A stretch of 64,000 nucleotides of DNA from Pseudomonas sp. TH31. GTDB lineage: Bacteria > Pseudomonadota > Gammaproteobacteria > Pseudomonadales > Pseudomonadaceae. A program made the position numbers and the translations under genes. The notes below the pieces were generated by a model. That model searched no databases. It was not told where the DNA came from and saw nothing but the letters and a program-made list of their open reading frames with translations. Where the stretch lies: contig NZ_JAEKEZ010000006.1 of assembly GCF_016650815.1 (NCBI RefSeq), forward strand, positions 503,501 to 567,500, given 5' to 3'. This document shows, piece after piece, positions 1 to 8,544 of this stretch (position 1 is its first letter; each line of letters opens with the position of its first letter).

Positions 1-434
1 CACCAGGTTCAGGCCGGCGGCGTTGATGTCCCGGCGGCGTGGCTGTAGTTGCTGCTGACGTAATCCTGCTGGGCCTGGGCGCTGTGCAGCAGGCTGCCGG
101 GTTGCATGAAGAATTGCTCGACGTGGATGTTGGCCGGCAGGTCGTCCTGGTGAAGATCGGCGAGGAAATCCAGCTCTGGATAGTCGCCGAAGACCCGTTC
201 AATGAACGGTTCGAGGAAGCGCTTTTGCAAGCCATCGCCCAAGGCAGGCCGACCGAGGCACAGCGCGGTGTAAATCGTCAGCCGCCGCTCGGGCAATTGC
301 ACAATGCGTTGGAACAGCGCATTGACGAAGTGGTTGGGTTTGCCCAGCCCCAACGGCAAGCCCATGTGAATATGCGCCGGCAACCGCGCCAGTACGTCAT
401 CGACCGCCTGCTCGATAGAACACAACTGCACCAT
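1..434 (-). CDS. acetyl-CoA hydrolase/transferase family protein (5' part, frameshifted)
   Basis: This is the N-terminal part of a CoA hydrolase/CoA-transferase family enzyme, which moves or hydrolyses acyl-CoA thioesters; the rest lies outside the window. The start is the ATG at 434, with GGAGG five bases upstream. The N-terminus reads MVQLCSIEQAVDDVL, followed by the glycine-rich GLPLGLGKPNHFVNAL stretch. Near 30-34 the frame breaks: as written the protein ends in a short GTSTPPA tail, but one extra G in CCCGG restores YSHAARDINAAGLNLV up to the window edge. That continuation is the expected family sequence, so a one-base consensus error is more likely than a real mutation. The substrate cannot be told from this fragment. 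Confidence 0.75.
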
Positions 435-534
435 CTGATCCTCCCGCACGTTCCGTGAATTGGGGTTGGACCGAGCTTGCCGGGTCTTTGCTGCATTGAC
501 CACAAAAAAGCTGATCGGCCAGCACCAAACCCTC

Positions 535-621
535 TGTAGGAGCTGCCGCAGGCTGCGATCTTTTGGTGTTGATTGCTAAAAACAAGATCAAAAGATCGCA
601 GCCTGCGGCAGCTCCTACAGG
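535..621. repeat. REP-like inverted pair (GTAGGAGCTGCCG class)
   Basis: Two inverted copies of the GTAGGAGCTGCCGCAGGCTGCGATC element face each other across an A/T-rich loop. The left copy continues as TTTTGG and the right begins GATCAAAAGATC. The same class recurs throughout the window at gene ends. Such elements are non-coding and can fold into long hairpins in RNA. Confidence 0.85.
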
Positions 622-635
622 GGATCAGCAGGCAC

Positions 636-662
636 AAAAAAGCCGCTCGTAAGCGGCTTTTC
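636..662. terminator. bidirectional intrinsic terminator downstream of cycB
   Basis: A short GC stem AAGCCGCT / AGCGGCTT is flanked by A-tract and T-tract on either side, just after the cytochrome c5 stop codon. The symmetry would let it stop transcription from either direction. Confidence 0.75.
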
Positions 663-676
663 GCTGAAAATGGGGC

Positions 677-1102
677 TTATTTCAAACCAGACATTTTCTC
701 GATTGCGCCTTTGAGCTCAGGATCGGAGCAATCGGCACAGGTGCCTTTTGGCGGCATGGAGTTGATACCGGTGATGGCTTTGGCCAGCAAACCGTCAAGC
801 CCGCCTTGTTCTTTGGCACGTTTGCCCCAGTCCGCCGCGTCGCCGATTTTCGGCGAACCCAACAGGCCGGTACCGTGGCAAGCGTTACAATGTTTTGCAA
901 TGACTTCGTCAGGGGTCTTGGCCCCACCGCCGCCTGCCGAAGCGGCGACTTCCATCCCTTTGCACTCTTGACCCGTTACACAGACCTGGCCGACTGGCTC
1001 AAGGCGCTTGGCGATGTCGTCGGTAGTAGAAGCTTGTGCGCTCACTGCCCATAGGGCCAATACAGTTGCTGGTGCAGCCAGCATTTTCATAATTAGGTTC
1101 AC
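677..1102 (-). CDS. cycB: cytochrome c5, periplasmic monohaem electron carrier
   Basis: A 141-residue exported c-type cytochrome. The N-terminus is a signal peptide (hydrophobic LAAPATVLALWAVSA, cleavage near AQA). The haem attachment motif CNACH lies at residues 72-76. The distal methionine ligand is probably M116 in NSMPPKG, and a C122/C125 pair after it is typical of cytochrome c5. The chosen start is GTG at 1102, preceded by GAGGGTGAAC; an internal ATG at 1090 is possible. It carries electrons in the periplasm, probably to terminal oxidases. A terminator follows, and gene order resembles PAO1 PA5300-PA5301. Confidence 0.9.
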   Translation of the reverse strand: MNLIMKMLAAPATVLALWAVSAQASTTDDIAKRLEPVGQVCVTGQECKGMEVAASAGGGGAKTPDEVIAKHCNACHGTGLLGSPKIGDAADWGKRAKEQGGLDGLLAKAITGINSMPPKGTCADCSDPELKGAIEKMSGLK

Positions 1103-1191
1103 GCGTTCACCCTCAATGGTGGCTATTCACGCCCGCGGCCACGGTTCGCAGGCGGGCGCAAGTATAACGGCAAGCCCGCCACACTGAAACA

Positions 1192-1211
1192 ACCCCAAAG
1201 TCGAAGGGGTC
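1192..1211. terminator. stem-loop after the XRE-cupin gene
   Basis: An ACCCC / GGGGT stem with an eight-base loop sits between the XRE-cupin stop and cycB. Read on the minus strand it is followed by TTGTTTC, a weak U-tract, so it is a plausible but imperfect terminator. Confidence 0.45.
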
Positions 1212-1271
1212 TTGTTGTGTGGTGTAAAACTGCTCGGGCGCCTCGGCAGTGCTGGCAGGACGCCTCTTTTC

Positions 1272-1820
1272 TTAGAAATTCGCCGGCGTGGCTGCGCTGA
1301 TTAGTCGCGCCGGCACGTCGAACGGATTCCGGAAACGGTGCGGCTTGGTACTTTCAAAGTAGTAGCTGTCGCCGGCTTCGAGCACAAAAGTTTCAGCCCC
1401 GACCACCAATTCCAGCCGACCTTCGACCAGAATCCCGGTTTCCTCACCCTCGTGGGTGAGCATCTCGTCACCGGTATCGGCGCCTGGCGGGTAGATTTCA
1501 TTGAGGAAGGCGATAGCCCGGCTCGGGTGGGCCCGGCCGACCAGTTTCATGGTCACGGCGCCATCGGAAATATCGATCAGCTCGTTGGCCTTGTAGACGA
1601 TCTGAGTCGGTTTTTCCTGCAGGATCTCTTCGGAAAAGAACTCGACCATGGACATGGGAATCCCGCCCAACACTTTGCGCAGCGAGCTGATCGAGGGGCT
1701 GACGCTGTTCTTCTCGATCATCGAAATCGTGCTGTTGGTAACACCCGCACGTTTGGCGAGCTCGCGCTGCGAAAGGCCTTTGAGCTTACGGATCGATTGC
1801 AGTCGTTCACCGACGTCCAA
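1272..1820 (-). CDS. XRE family regulator with C-terminal cupin sensor
   Basis: A 182-residue two-domain transcription factor. Residues about 5-60 form an HTH of the lambda-repressor type (LKGLSQRELAKRAGVTNSTIS). Residues about 105-180 form a cupin barrel with the HEGEETG and AGDSYYFES motifs. This PuuR-like design usually senses a small metabolite, often a polyamine or amino acid, and represses catabolic genes. The start is TTG at 1820, with GGAGG eight bases upstream. It lies downstream of dadX on the same strand, at the place PAO1 has PA5301, a regulator linked to polyamine catabolism. The ligand here is an inference from context only. Confidence 0.85.
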   Translation of the reverse strand: MDVGERLQSIRKLKGLSQRELAKRAGVTNSTISMIEKNSVSPSISSLRKVLGGIPMSMVEFFSEEILQEKPTQIVYKANELIDISDGAVTMKLVGRAHPSRAIAFLNEIYPPGADTGDEMLTHEGEETGILVEGRLELVVGAETFVLEAGDSYYFESTKPHRFRNPFDVPARLISAATPANF

Positions 1821-1948
1821 TGCTTGCGCCTCCAGGGATTCAGGTTGTTGGAATAATGAGCGTTATCATGGCGACAGCGTTCAGTATTTACAACACTTGG
1901 GCCTGAATCCTGTTCAGCGAGGCGACTTCCAGTGCGCAGTGCCTTGCC

Positions 1949-3022
1949 TCAAGCCCCGGAATAGAGCAGCGGCACCCGGCGCAGGTTGCAGAAGATCTGA
2001 TAAGGAATCGTATCCGCAGCAGCAGCCACGTCACTGGCAAGGACGTTTTTGCCCCACAACTCGACGGTCGAACCGAGGCCGGCTTGCGGCACGTCGGTCA
2101 GATCGATGCAGAGCATGTCCATCGACACCCGGCCGATCAACTGGCTGCGCTGCCCGGCGACCATCACCGGCGTGCCGGTCGGTGCCTGACGCGGGTAGCC
2201 ATCGGCGTAACCCATGGCCACCACGCCAACGCGCATCGGCTTGGGCGTGATGAATTTGGCGCCGTAACCGATCGGCTCGCCGGCCGGCAGTTCACGGACA
2301 CAAATCACTTTCGATTCGAGGGTCATCACCGGTTGCAGGCGCGACGCCAAGGCGTTGGCTTCCTCGAAAGGGGTGGCGCCGTAGAGCATGATGCCCGGAC
2401 GCACCCAATCGCTTGGAATCTGCGGCCAACCGAGTACCGCCGGCGAGTTGCGCAGGCTGACCTCGGCGGACAAACCCTGGCGCGCCGCTTCGAACACCGC
2501 GACCTGTTCGGCACTGCTTTGCTCGTGCAATTCGTCAGCCCGGGCGAAGTGGCTCATCAAGACGATTTTTGCCACTTTGCCGCTGGCCAGCAGCCGTTGG
2601 TAAGCCGCCTGATAATCAGCCGGATGCAAGCCCACCCGGTGCATGCCCGAGTCGAGCTTGAGCCAGACCGTGATCGGCTTGCTCAACGCGGCTTTCTCGA
2701 TCGCTTCGAGCTGCCACAGCGAATGCACCACGCACCAGAAGTCATGTTCGACAATAAGCGGTAGCTCATCGGCTTCGAAAAAACCTTCCAGCAACAGCAC
2801 CGGCGCACGAATGCCCGCAACGCGCAGCTCTAAAGCCTCTTCAATGCACGCCACCGCGAACCCGTCCGCCTCGGCTTCCAAAGCTTGGGCGCACCGCACC
2901 GCACCATGGCCGTAGGCATCGGCCTTGATCACCGCGAGGGCCTTGGCCCCCGTGACTTCACGGGCGATTTGGTAGTTGTGACGCAAGGCTTGGAGGTCGA
3001 TCAGGGCACGGGCAGGACGCAT
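1949..3022 (-). CDS. dadX: alanine racemase, catabolic
   Basis: A PLP-dependent enzyme of 357 residues that interconverts L- and D-alanine, feeding D-alanine to DadA. The PLP lysine is K33 in [10 protein letters not shown], and the second catalytic base is Y253 in [10 protein letters not shown], the residue numbers known for PAO1 DadX. The GYADGYPR and GRVSMDM motifs are also present. It is the third gene of a dadA - RidA-like - dadX unit, with about 110 bases between it and the RidA-like gene. Length and motifs fit the short DadX form. Confidence 0.93.
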   Translation of the reverse strand: MRPARALIDLQALRHNYQIAREVTGAKALAVIKADAYGHGAVRCAQALEAEADGFAVACIEEALELRVAGIRAPVLLLEGFFEADELPLIVEHDFWCVVHSLWQLEAIEKAALSKPITVWLKLDSGMHRVGLHPADYQAAYQRLLASGKVAKIVLMSHFARADELHEQSSAEQVAVFEAARQGLSAEVSLRNSPAVLGWPQIPSDWVRPGIMLYGATPFEEANALASRLQPVMTLESKVICVRELPAGEPIGYGAKFITPKPMRVGVVAMGYADGYPRQAPTGTPVMVAGQRSQLIGRVSMDMLCIDLTDVPQAGLGSTVELWGKNVLASDVAAAADTIPYQIFCNLRRVPLLYSGA

Positions 3023-3131
3023 GGCGGCAGACTTCTAGGCGGTCATGGGAATAAAAACCGGCGCTGGTTGACGGCGTGAACCGCCAACAGCACCGGGAGA
3101 GGGATCGTTATTAACAGGTAGTTGCGGCGCG

Positions 3132-3485
3132 TTACGGCAGCGCGGCAACCACCGACAGCTCAACCAGGATTTGCGGTTCGCACAGCTTTGACTCAACGGT
3201 GGCACGAGCCGGGGCGACGCCTTTTGGCAGCCACTTGTCCCAAACCGAATTCATGCCTTGGAAATGCGCGTCGATGTCTTTCAGGTAAATCGTCACCGAC
3301 AGTATGTGGCTCTTGTCGGTGCCAGCCAGATCAAGCAAACGCTCAATGTTGGCGAGGGTTTCACGGGTCTGCTGTTCAATCCCGGCGCTCATGTCATCGC
3401 CGACCTGCCCTGCCAGGTACACAGTACCGTTGTGGGCGACGATCTGACTCATGCGTTCATTGGTGAGCTGGCGCTGGATTGCCAT
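3132..3485 (-). CDS. RidA family enamine/imine deaminase-like protein
   Basis: A 117-residue single-domain YjgF/YER057c/UK114 protein. The [13 protein letters not shown] strand near residue 20 and the [12 protein letters not shown] segment near the C-terminus, with the substrate-carboxylate arginine, are typical. The start overlaps the end of dadA by 29 bases, so the two are translationally linked. DadA makes an imino acid from D-amino acids and a RidA-type protein would hydrolyse it to the keto acid. That role is inferred from this pairing. It differs from the canonical ridA at 30.4 kb. Confidence 0.88.
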   Translation of the reverse strand: MAIQRQLTNERMSQIVAHNGTVYLAGQVGDDMSAGIEQQTRETLANIERLLDLAGTDKSHILSVTIYLKDIDAHFQGMNSVWDKWLPKGVAPARATVESKLCEPQILVELSVVAALP

Positions 3486-4761
3486 GGTTTGCGGACTCCT
3501 GGATTTTGTGACCGTAACGGGAAATATCGAGGCCTTCGGCGCTGATCTGTGGGGTTTTCTTCGCCATCAGGTCAGCCAGCAAACGACCGGAACCACAGGC
3601 CATGGTCCAACCGAGCGTGCCGTGGCCAGTGTTCAGGAACAGGTTGCTGAACGGTGTCGCGCCAACGATCGGCGTGCCGTCCGGGGTGGTCGGGCGCAAA
3701 CCGGTCCAGAAACTCGCCTGGGCCAGATCGCCGCCCTGAGGATAAAGGTCGTTGACGATCATCTCCAGGGTTTCGCGCCGACGCGGGTTCAGCGACAGGT
3801 CAAAACCGGCAATCTCCGCCATGCCGCCGACGCGGATGCGGTTGTCGAAACGGGTGATCGCGACCTTGTAGGTCTCGTCGAGAATGGTCGACGTCGGGGC
3901 CATCGCCGGGTTGGTGATCGGCACGGTCAGGGAGTAACCCTTGAGCGGATACACCGGCGCCTTGATGCCCAGCGGCTTGAGCAGTTGCGGCGAGTAGCTG
4001 CCGAGTGCGAGAACATAGCGGTCAGCGGTTTCCAGCTTGCCGTCGATCCACACGCCGTTGACGCGGTCACCGGCGTGATCGAGGCGCTGGATGTCCTGGC
4101 CGTAGCGGAACTCCACACCCAGCTTCACGGCCATTTCGGCCAGGCGGGTGGTGAAGATCTGGCAGTCGCCGGTCTGGTCGTTCGGCAGGCGCAGGGCACC
4201 GGCGAGGATGTCGGTGACGCTGGCCAGTGCGGGTTCGACGCGGGCAATGCCAGCACGGTCGAGCAGTTCGAACGGCACGCCGGACTCTTTCAGCACGGCG
4301 ATGTCTTTCGCGGCGCCGTCGAGCTGAGCCTGGGTGCGGAACAGTTGGGTCGTACCGAGGCTGCGGCCTTCGTAGGCAATGCCGGTTTCGGCGCGCAATT
4401 CGTCGAGGCAGTCACGGCTGTACTCGGACAGACGGACCATGCGTTCCTTGTTCACCGCGTAACGGTTGGCGGTGCAGTTGCGCAGCATCTGCGCCATCCA
4501 CAGGTATTGGCCGATGTCGGCAGTGGCCTTGATCGCCAGCGGCGCGTGGCGCTGCAGCAGCCATTTGATCGCCTTGAGCGGCACGCCCGGCGCGGCCCAC
4601 GGCGAGGCATAGCCCGGGGAGACTTGTCCGGCGTTGGCGAAACTGGTCTCCATGGCCGCAGCCGGCTGACGGTCCACGACCACCACTTCAAACCCGGCAC
4701 GGGCCAGATAGTAAGCACTGGCGGTACCGATGACGCCGCTACCCAAGACCATGACGCGCAT
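3457..4761 (-). CDS. dadA: D-amino acid dehydrogenase small subunit
   Basis: A 434-residue FAD enzyme that oxidises D-amino acids, chiefly D-alanine, to keto acids and ammonia and passes electrons to the respiratory chain at the inner membrane. The dinucleotide-binding motif [16 protein letters not shown] is at the N-terminus, followed by [21 protein letters not shown]. The FAD-closing segment [16 protein letters not shown] is near the C-terminus. It is the first gene of the dad unit and is divergent from lrp, whose product (DadR in some papers) controls the operon in Pseudomonas in response to L-alanine. Confidence 0.96.
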   Translation of the reverse strand: MRVMVLGSGVIGTASAYYLARAGFEVVVVDRQPAAAMETSFANAGQVSPGYASPWAAPGVPLKAIKWLLQRHAPLAIKATADIGQYLWMAQMLRNCTANRYAVNKERMVRLSEYSRDCLDELRAETGIAYEGRSLGTTQLFRTQAQLDGAAKDIAVLKESGVPFELLDRAGIARVEPALASVTDILAGALRLPNDQTGDCQIFTTRLAEMAVKLGVEFRYGQDIQRLDHAGDRVNGVWIDGKLETADRYVLALGSYSPQLLKPLGIKAPVYPLKGYSLTVPITNPAMAPTSTILDETYKVAITRFDNRIRVGGMAEIAGFDLSLNPRRRETLEMIVNDLYPQGGDLAQASFWTGLRPTTPDGTPIVGATPFSNLFLNTGHGTLGWTMACGSGRLLADLMAKKTPQISAEGLDISRYGHKIQESANHGNPAPAHQ

Positions 4762-4916
4762 TTTATATCCCTCATCGCGGCGTGCCGCTGACGTTTGATG
4801 TTCAGACCGAAGATGTGGGCAGTTTAAAAAAGATTAGCCAGTGCTTTTCACTATATAAGTGCCTATATTTGGCGACAATTCTCGGCAAAAACCCTTTTCA
4901 CGGAGGCGCATCCCCT
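4762..4916. promoter_or_regulatory. dadA-lrp divergent control region with CACT-N5-AGTG operator candidate
   Basis: This 155-bp gap separates dadA and lrp. It is A/T-rich and contains an inverted repeat CACT-ATATA-AGTG at 4849-4861, close to a TATA-like stretch. Lrp-family dimers bind such short dyads, and in P. aeruginosa Lrp/DadR controls dadA from this region. The operator call is my inference. The lrp ribosome site GGAGG is at 4902-4906. Confidence 0.45.
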
Positions 4917-5405
4917 ATGCGTACCAACACTCAGACCAAACGAGAGCTGGACAAGATCGACCGCAACATCCTGCGGATCCTCCAGGCGGACGGGCGTATC
5001 TCCTTCACCGAGCTGGGGGAAAAGGTCGGCCTGTCGACCACGCCCTGCACCGAGCGGGTCCGCCGGCTGGAGCGCGAAGGGATCATCATGAGCTACAACG
5101 CCCGGCTCAACCCGCAGCACCTCAAGGGTAGTCTGCTGGTGTTCGTCGAGATCAGCCTCGACTACAAATCCGGCGATACTTTCGAAGAGTTCCGACGCGC
5201 GGTGCTGAAACTGCCCCATGTGCTGGAGTGCCATTTGGTGTCAGGGGATTTCGACTACCTGGTGAAGGCGCGGATTTCCGAGATGGCTTCGTACCGTAAA
5301 TTGCTCGGCGATATCCTGCTCAAACTGCCGCATGTGCGCGAATCCAAGAGCTATATCGTGATGGAAGAAGTGAAAGAGAGTTTGTGTTTGCCGATTCCGG
5401 ATTGA
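4917..5405 (+). CDS. lrp: Lrp/AsnC family regulator of the dad operon
   Basis: A 162-residue feast/famine regulator. The N-terminal HTH covers roughly residues 12-60 (DRNILRILQADGRISFTELGEKVGLS), followed by the RAM ligand-binding domain. The start chosen is the ATG at 4917 after GGAGG; an upstream in-frame ATG at 4782 would add 45 residues of non-family sequence. It probably binds L-alanine or other amino acids and regulates the divergent dadA. Its last codons, LCLPIPD and stop, are the template for the tandem array that follows, and copies of this 3' end recur nine more times downstream. Confidence 0.94.
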   Translation: MRTNTQTKRELDKIDRNILRILQADGRISFTELGEKVGLSTTPCTERVRRLEREGIIMSYNARLNPQHLKGSLLVFVEISLDYKSGDTFEEFRRAVLKLPHVLECHLVSGDFDYLVKARISEMASYRKLLGDILLKLPHVRESKSYIVMEEVKESLCLPIPD

Positions 5406-6143
5406 AGATCAAAAGATCGCAGCCTGCGGCAGCTCCTACAGGTGTACGCGCGCGTCTTTTGTGTGTGCCGATTCCGGCTTGAAGATCAAAAGATCGCAGC
5501 CTTCGGCAGCTCCTACAGGTGTACGCGCGCGTCTTTTGTGTGTGCCGATTCCGGCTTGAAGATCAAAAGATCGCAGCCTTCGGCAGCGCCTACAGGTGTA
5601 CGCGCGCGTCTTTGTGTTTGCCGATTCCGGATTGAAGATCAAAAGATCGCAGCCTGCGGCAGCTCCTACAGGTGTACGCGCGCGTCTTTTGTGTTTGCCG
5701 ATTCCGGATTGAAGATCAAAAGATCGCAGCCTGCGGCAGCTCCTACAGGTGTACGCGCGCGTCTTTTGTGTTTGCCGATTCCGGCTTGAAGATCAAAAGA
5801 TCGCAACCTTCGGCAGCGCCTACAGGTGTACGCGCGCGTCTTTTGTGTTTGCCGATTCCGGCTTGAAGATCAAAAGATCGCAGCCTTCGGCAGCTCCTAC
5901 AGGTGTACGCGCGCGTCTTTGTGTTTGCCGATTCCGGATTGAAGATCAAAAGATCGCAGCCTGCGGCAGCTCCTACAGGTGTACGCGCGCGTCTTTTGTG
6001 TTTGCCGATTCCGGATTGAAGATCAAAAGATCGCAGCCTGCGGCAGCTCCTACAGGTGTACGCGCGCGTCTTTGTGTTTGCCGATTCCGGATTGAAGATC
6101 AAAAGATCGCAGCCTGCGGCAGCGCCTACAGGTGTACGCGCGC
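5381..6143. repeat. ten-copy 76/77-bp tandem array from lrp 3' end plus REP half-site
   Basis: Ten units are recognisable by GATTCCGG at 5393, 5470, 5547, 5623, 5700, 5777, 5854, 5930, 6007 and 6083, giving spacings of 77 or 76. Each unit holds the lrp tail (TTTGCCGATTCCGG and TTGA), then GATCAAAAGATCGCAGCC, the CGGCAGC core, CCTACAGG and an ACGCGCGCGT palindrome. The 76/77 difference is a T3 or T4 run. Units come in two haplotypes, ATTG with CTGCGG and CTTG with CTTCGG. Open frames crossing the array are by-products of a stop-poor repeat. No gene is supported between 5406 and 6187. Confidence 0.95.
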
Positions 6144-6177
6144 CCCTGTAGGAGCTGCCGCAGGCTGCGATCTTTTG
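6144..6177. repeat. single right arm of the REP-like palindrome closing the array
   Basis: CCTGTAGGAGCTGCCGCAGG followed by CTGCGATCTTTTG is the inverted partner of the half-site found in every array unit. It occurs only once, at the distal end. The ancestral locus was therefore probably one ordinary inverted pair after lrp, of which only the left arm and the lrp tail were amplified. Confidence 0.85.
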
Positions 6178-6187
6178 CTCGCGACGC

Positions 6188-6541
6188 CTAAACCAAGACC
6201 TGTCGGGTACTGGTCATGTACTCATGAATCTGCTTCTCCACCCGCGGATGAATCAGCTCCACCGGCCCGCGCCCGTTGGGGCATGGCAAGGTCTTGGTGG
6301 TGCCGAACAGCCGGCAGATCAGCGGCCGCTCGCCATACACGGTGCAGCCGTCAGGCCCCAGATGTACACAGTTCAACTCATCCATCGCCGCATCCTGTTC
6401 GGCGCGGGTCTTGCGCGGCAAGCGGGACATTTCTTCTGGCGAGGTAGTCACCGGCCCACAGCAGTCATGGCAGCCGGGCACGCACTCGAACGAGGGAATT
6501 TGCTGGCGCAGGGTGCGAATTTTCTGACTGTTGCAGCTCAT
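6188..6541 (-). CDS. YkgJ family cysteine-cluster protein
   Basis: A 117-residue protein with the YkgJ (zinc/iron-chelating) cysteine pattern: CxxxCHDCCGP near the N-terminus, a C in LNCVHLGPDGC, and CRLFGTTKTLPCP further on. The clusters suggest binding of a metal or Fe-S centre; no reaction is established for the family. The start chosen is ATG at 6541 (MSCNSQ) rather than an upstream TTG. The gene ends right against the repeat region and faces lrp convergently. Confidence 0.8.
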   Translation of the reverse strand: MSCNSQKIRTLRQQIPSFECVPGCHDCCGPVTTSPEEMSRLPRKTRAEQDAAMDELNCVHLGPDGCTVYGERPLICRLFGTTKTLPCPNGRGPVELIHPRVEKQIHEYMTSTRQVLV

Positions 6542-6679
6542 CGAAGCAGTGACCAAAAGCGGAATAGACCGGGATTCTGACGCAAAAGCCCCGATCCAGA
6601 CAGCAGCAACCGACCAGTGTTGCCCGTGCCGGAAGGTCCGGCTTATGCTCCGTCAACTTTTTCAAACACACGCATCCGG

Positions 6680-8001
6680 ATGACGCACATGAACGCCCGT
6701 GTTCAGCAACCTGCCCCGAATCACCGGCACGCCGCCTCTTATTACGCCGCCAGCAGCCTGCCGCCGCCCGAGCATCCGGTGCTTCAGGGCGAGTTGATGG
6801 CCGATGTGTGCGTGGTCGGCGGCGGGTTTTCCGGGTTGAACACGGCGCTCGAACTGGCTGAACGCGGACTCAGCGTGGTGCTGCTGGAAGCACGCAAAAT
6901 CGGCTGGGGGCCAGTGGGCGCAACGGCGGGCAATTGATTCGTGGCGTCGGCCATGGCCTCGATCAGTTCGCCAACATCATCGGTGCCGACGGCGTGCGTC
7001 AGATGAAACTCATGGGCCTGGAAGCGGTGGAAATCGTCCGACAACGGGTCGAGCGTTTTCAGATCCCCTGCGACCTGACCTGGGGCTACTGCGACCTCGC
7101 CAACAAGCCCCGCGACCTCGAAGGTTTTGCCGACGACGTCGAAGAGCTGCGCGGCCTCGGTTACCGCTACGAAACCCGGCTGCTGCAAGCCAACGAAATG
7201 CATTCGGTGGTCGGCTCCGACCGTTATGTCGGTGGCTTGATCGACATGGGCTCCGGGCATTTGCATCCGCTGAACCTGGCGCTTGGCGAAGCGGCGGCCG
7301 CGCAGCAATTGGGGGCAAAACTGTTCGAACAGTCGGCGGTCACCCGCATCGATTATGGCACCGAAGTGAAGGTTCACACCGCCCTGGGCTCGGTCCGCGC
7401 CAACACCCTGGTGCTGGGTTGCAACGCTTACCTCAATGACCTCAATCCTGAACTCAGCGGCAAAGTGCTGCCCGCCGGCAGTTACATCATCGCCACCGAA
7501 CCGTTGAGCGAAGCACAGGCTCACGCATTGCTGCCGCAGAACATGGCGGTCTGCGACCAGCGCGTGGCACTGGATTACTACCGGCTCTCGGCGGATCGGC
7601 GCTTGCTGTTCGGTGGCGCCTGCCATTACTCAGGACGCGACCCGAACGACATCGCCGCGTATATGCGGCCGAAGATGCTCGAGGTGTTCCCGCAACTGGC
7701 CGGGGTGAGGATCGACTATCAATGGGGCGGCATGATCGGCATCGGCGCCAATCGCCTGCCGCAGATCGGCCGGCTCAAGGGCCAACCGAATGTGTATTAC
7801 GCCCAGGCCTATTCCGGTCACGGGGTGAATGCCACGCACCTGGCAGGCAAGCTGTTGGCCGAGGCCATCAGCGGCCAGCACAGTGGCGGGTTTGATCTGT
7901 TCGCCCAGGTGCCACACATCACCTTCCCCGGAGGCAAGCATTTGCGTTCGCCGCTGCTGGCGCTGGGGATGTTGTGGCATCGGCTTAAAGAGTTGGTTTG
8001 A
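6680..8001 (+). CDS. FAD-dependent amine/gamma-glutamylputrescine oxidoreductase (frameshifted)
   Basis: A DAO-family flavoprotein related to PuuB/PauB, which oxidise gamma-glutamyl-polyamines. The start is ATG 6680 (MTHMNARVQQ). The FAD motif VCVVGGGFSGLNTALELAERG is in the first piece. Near 6906-6910 a run of five G breaks the frame; with six G the sequence reads IGWGASGRNGGQLIRGVGHG, as in the family, and continues without interruption to 8001. The C-terminal GHGVNATHLAGKLLAEA segment closes the FAD site. Position next to dadA/lrp matches PAO1 PA5309 (pauB4), so polyamine catabolism is the likely role. I treat the break as a sequencing error. Confidence 0.82.
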
Positions 8002-8027
8002 CGCCTTTCACTGTCTTAACGCTATCC

Positions 8028-8106
8028 CTGCCGAAGGCTGCGATCTTTTGATCTTGTTTTTAAGAGCAAGATCAAAAGATCGCAGCCTTCGGCAGCTCCT
8101 GCAGGG
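8028..8106. repeat. REP-like inverted pair (CTGCCGAAGG class)
   Basis: CTGCCGAAGGCTGCGATCTT and its inverted copy flank a short loop with TTGATC and GATCAA. It sits in the 119-bp gap between two convergent genes. Confidence 0.85.
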
Positions 8107-8120
8107 GACCGCGCTTTATT

Positions 8121-8366
8121 TCACAGGCGCCAGAAAGGCTTAAGCCCCTCCTCCAGCGCCTCTTCCCGACTCAACCCGACATCCCTGAGCTGCTCCGGCG
8201 CCAGGCTCAGCAACGCCTTGCGCGAGTGCAGACGATGCCAGAACAGGCCCCAGCGCCCAAGGCAGGACGGCGCGTTGCGCAGGCGCGCCTCACGTGTGCC
8301 GTGGTTCTGCCCTGCTGCCAGTTCCTGACTGTGTAACGTCAGCCGCACATCGCTCAAGCCATTCAT
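8121..8366 (-). CDS. DUF1127 small protein
   Basis: An 81-residue protein whose C-terminal half carries the DUF1127 signature: WHRLHSRKALLSLAPEQLRDVGLS with an acidic run after it. The family occurs next to MocR-type regulators and in stress or phosphate responses; molecular function is poorly known. It is divergent from the MocR gene, sharing a 178-bp control region rich in CTGTAT boxes, which suggests it is a target of that regulator. Confidence 0.8.
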   Translation of the reverse strand: MNGLSDVRLTLHSQELAAGQNHGTREARLRNAPSCLGRWGLFWHRLHSRKALLSLAPEQLRDVGLSREEALEEGLKPFWRL

Positions 8367-8445
8367 TTTGATCGCTCCTGTTTACTTGGGTAGCCAGAGC
8401 TTTCATGATGCGCGGGCGGCGAAAAGCATTACAGATTCAAAGTCG

Positions 8446-8532
8446 CTGTATTAATTCCATACAGAGTTGGCCTGAACGCTCTGAATCCTGTATTTTCGGC
8501 CCATCTGTATCGGTTAACCGAACCACCTGTAT
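8446..8532. promoter_or_regulatory. CTGTAT box cluster, putative MocR operator
   Basis: Five CTGTAT/ATACAG hexamers lie within 87 bp. CTGTAT at 8446-8451 and ATACAG at 8459-8464 form a perfect dyad with a 7-bp spacer. Direct copies follow at 8488, 8505 and 8527, the last ending 12 bases before the MocR start codon. MocR/PdxR-type regulators bind repeated ATACAG-like sites, so autoregulation and control of the divergent DUF1127 gene are likely. Confidence 0.65.
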
Positions 8533-8544
8533 CGAGACAGTGCC

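Noticed and set aside
5381..6177. CRISPR-like appearance of regular repeats
   Set aside because: The units are near-identical along their whole length, with no unique spacers and no cas genes. They are a tandem duplication.
5442..6447. Open frames of up to 232 residues through the tandem array (MYARVFCVCRF, CRSCRRLRSFDL)
   Set aside because: The 76/77-bp unit is poor in stops, so long frames arise automatically and rotate through all three phases. The same peptide pieces occur wherever REP-like elements occur.
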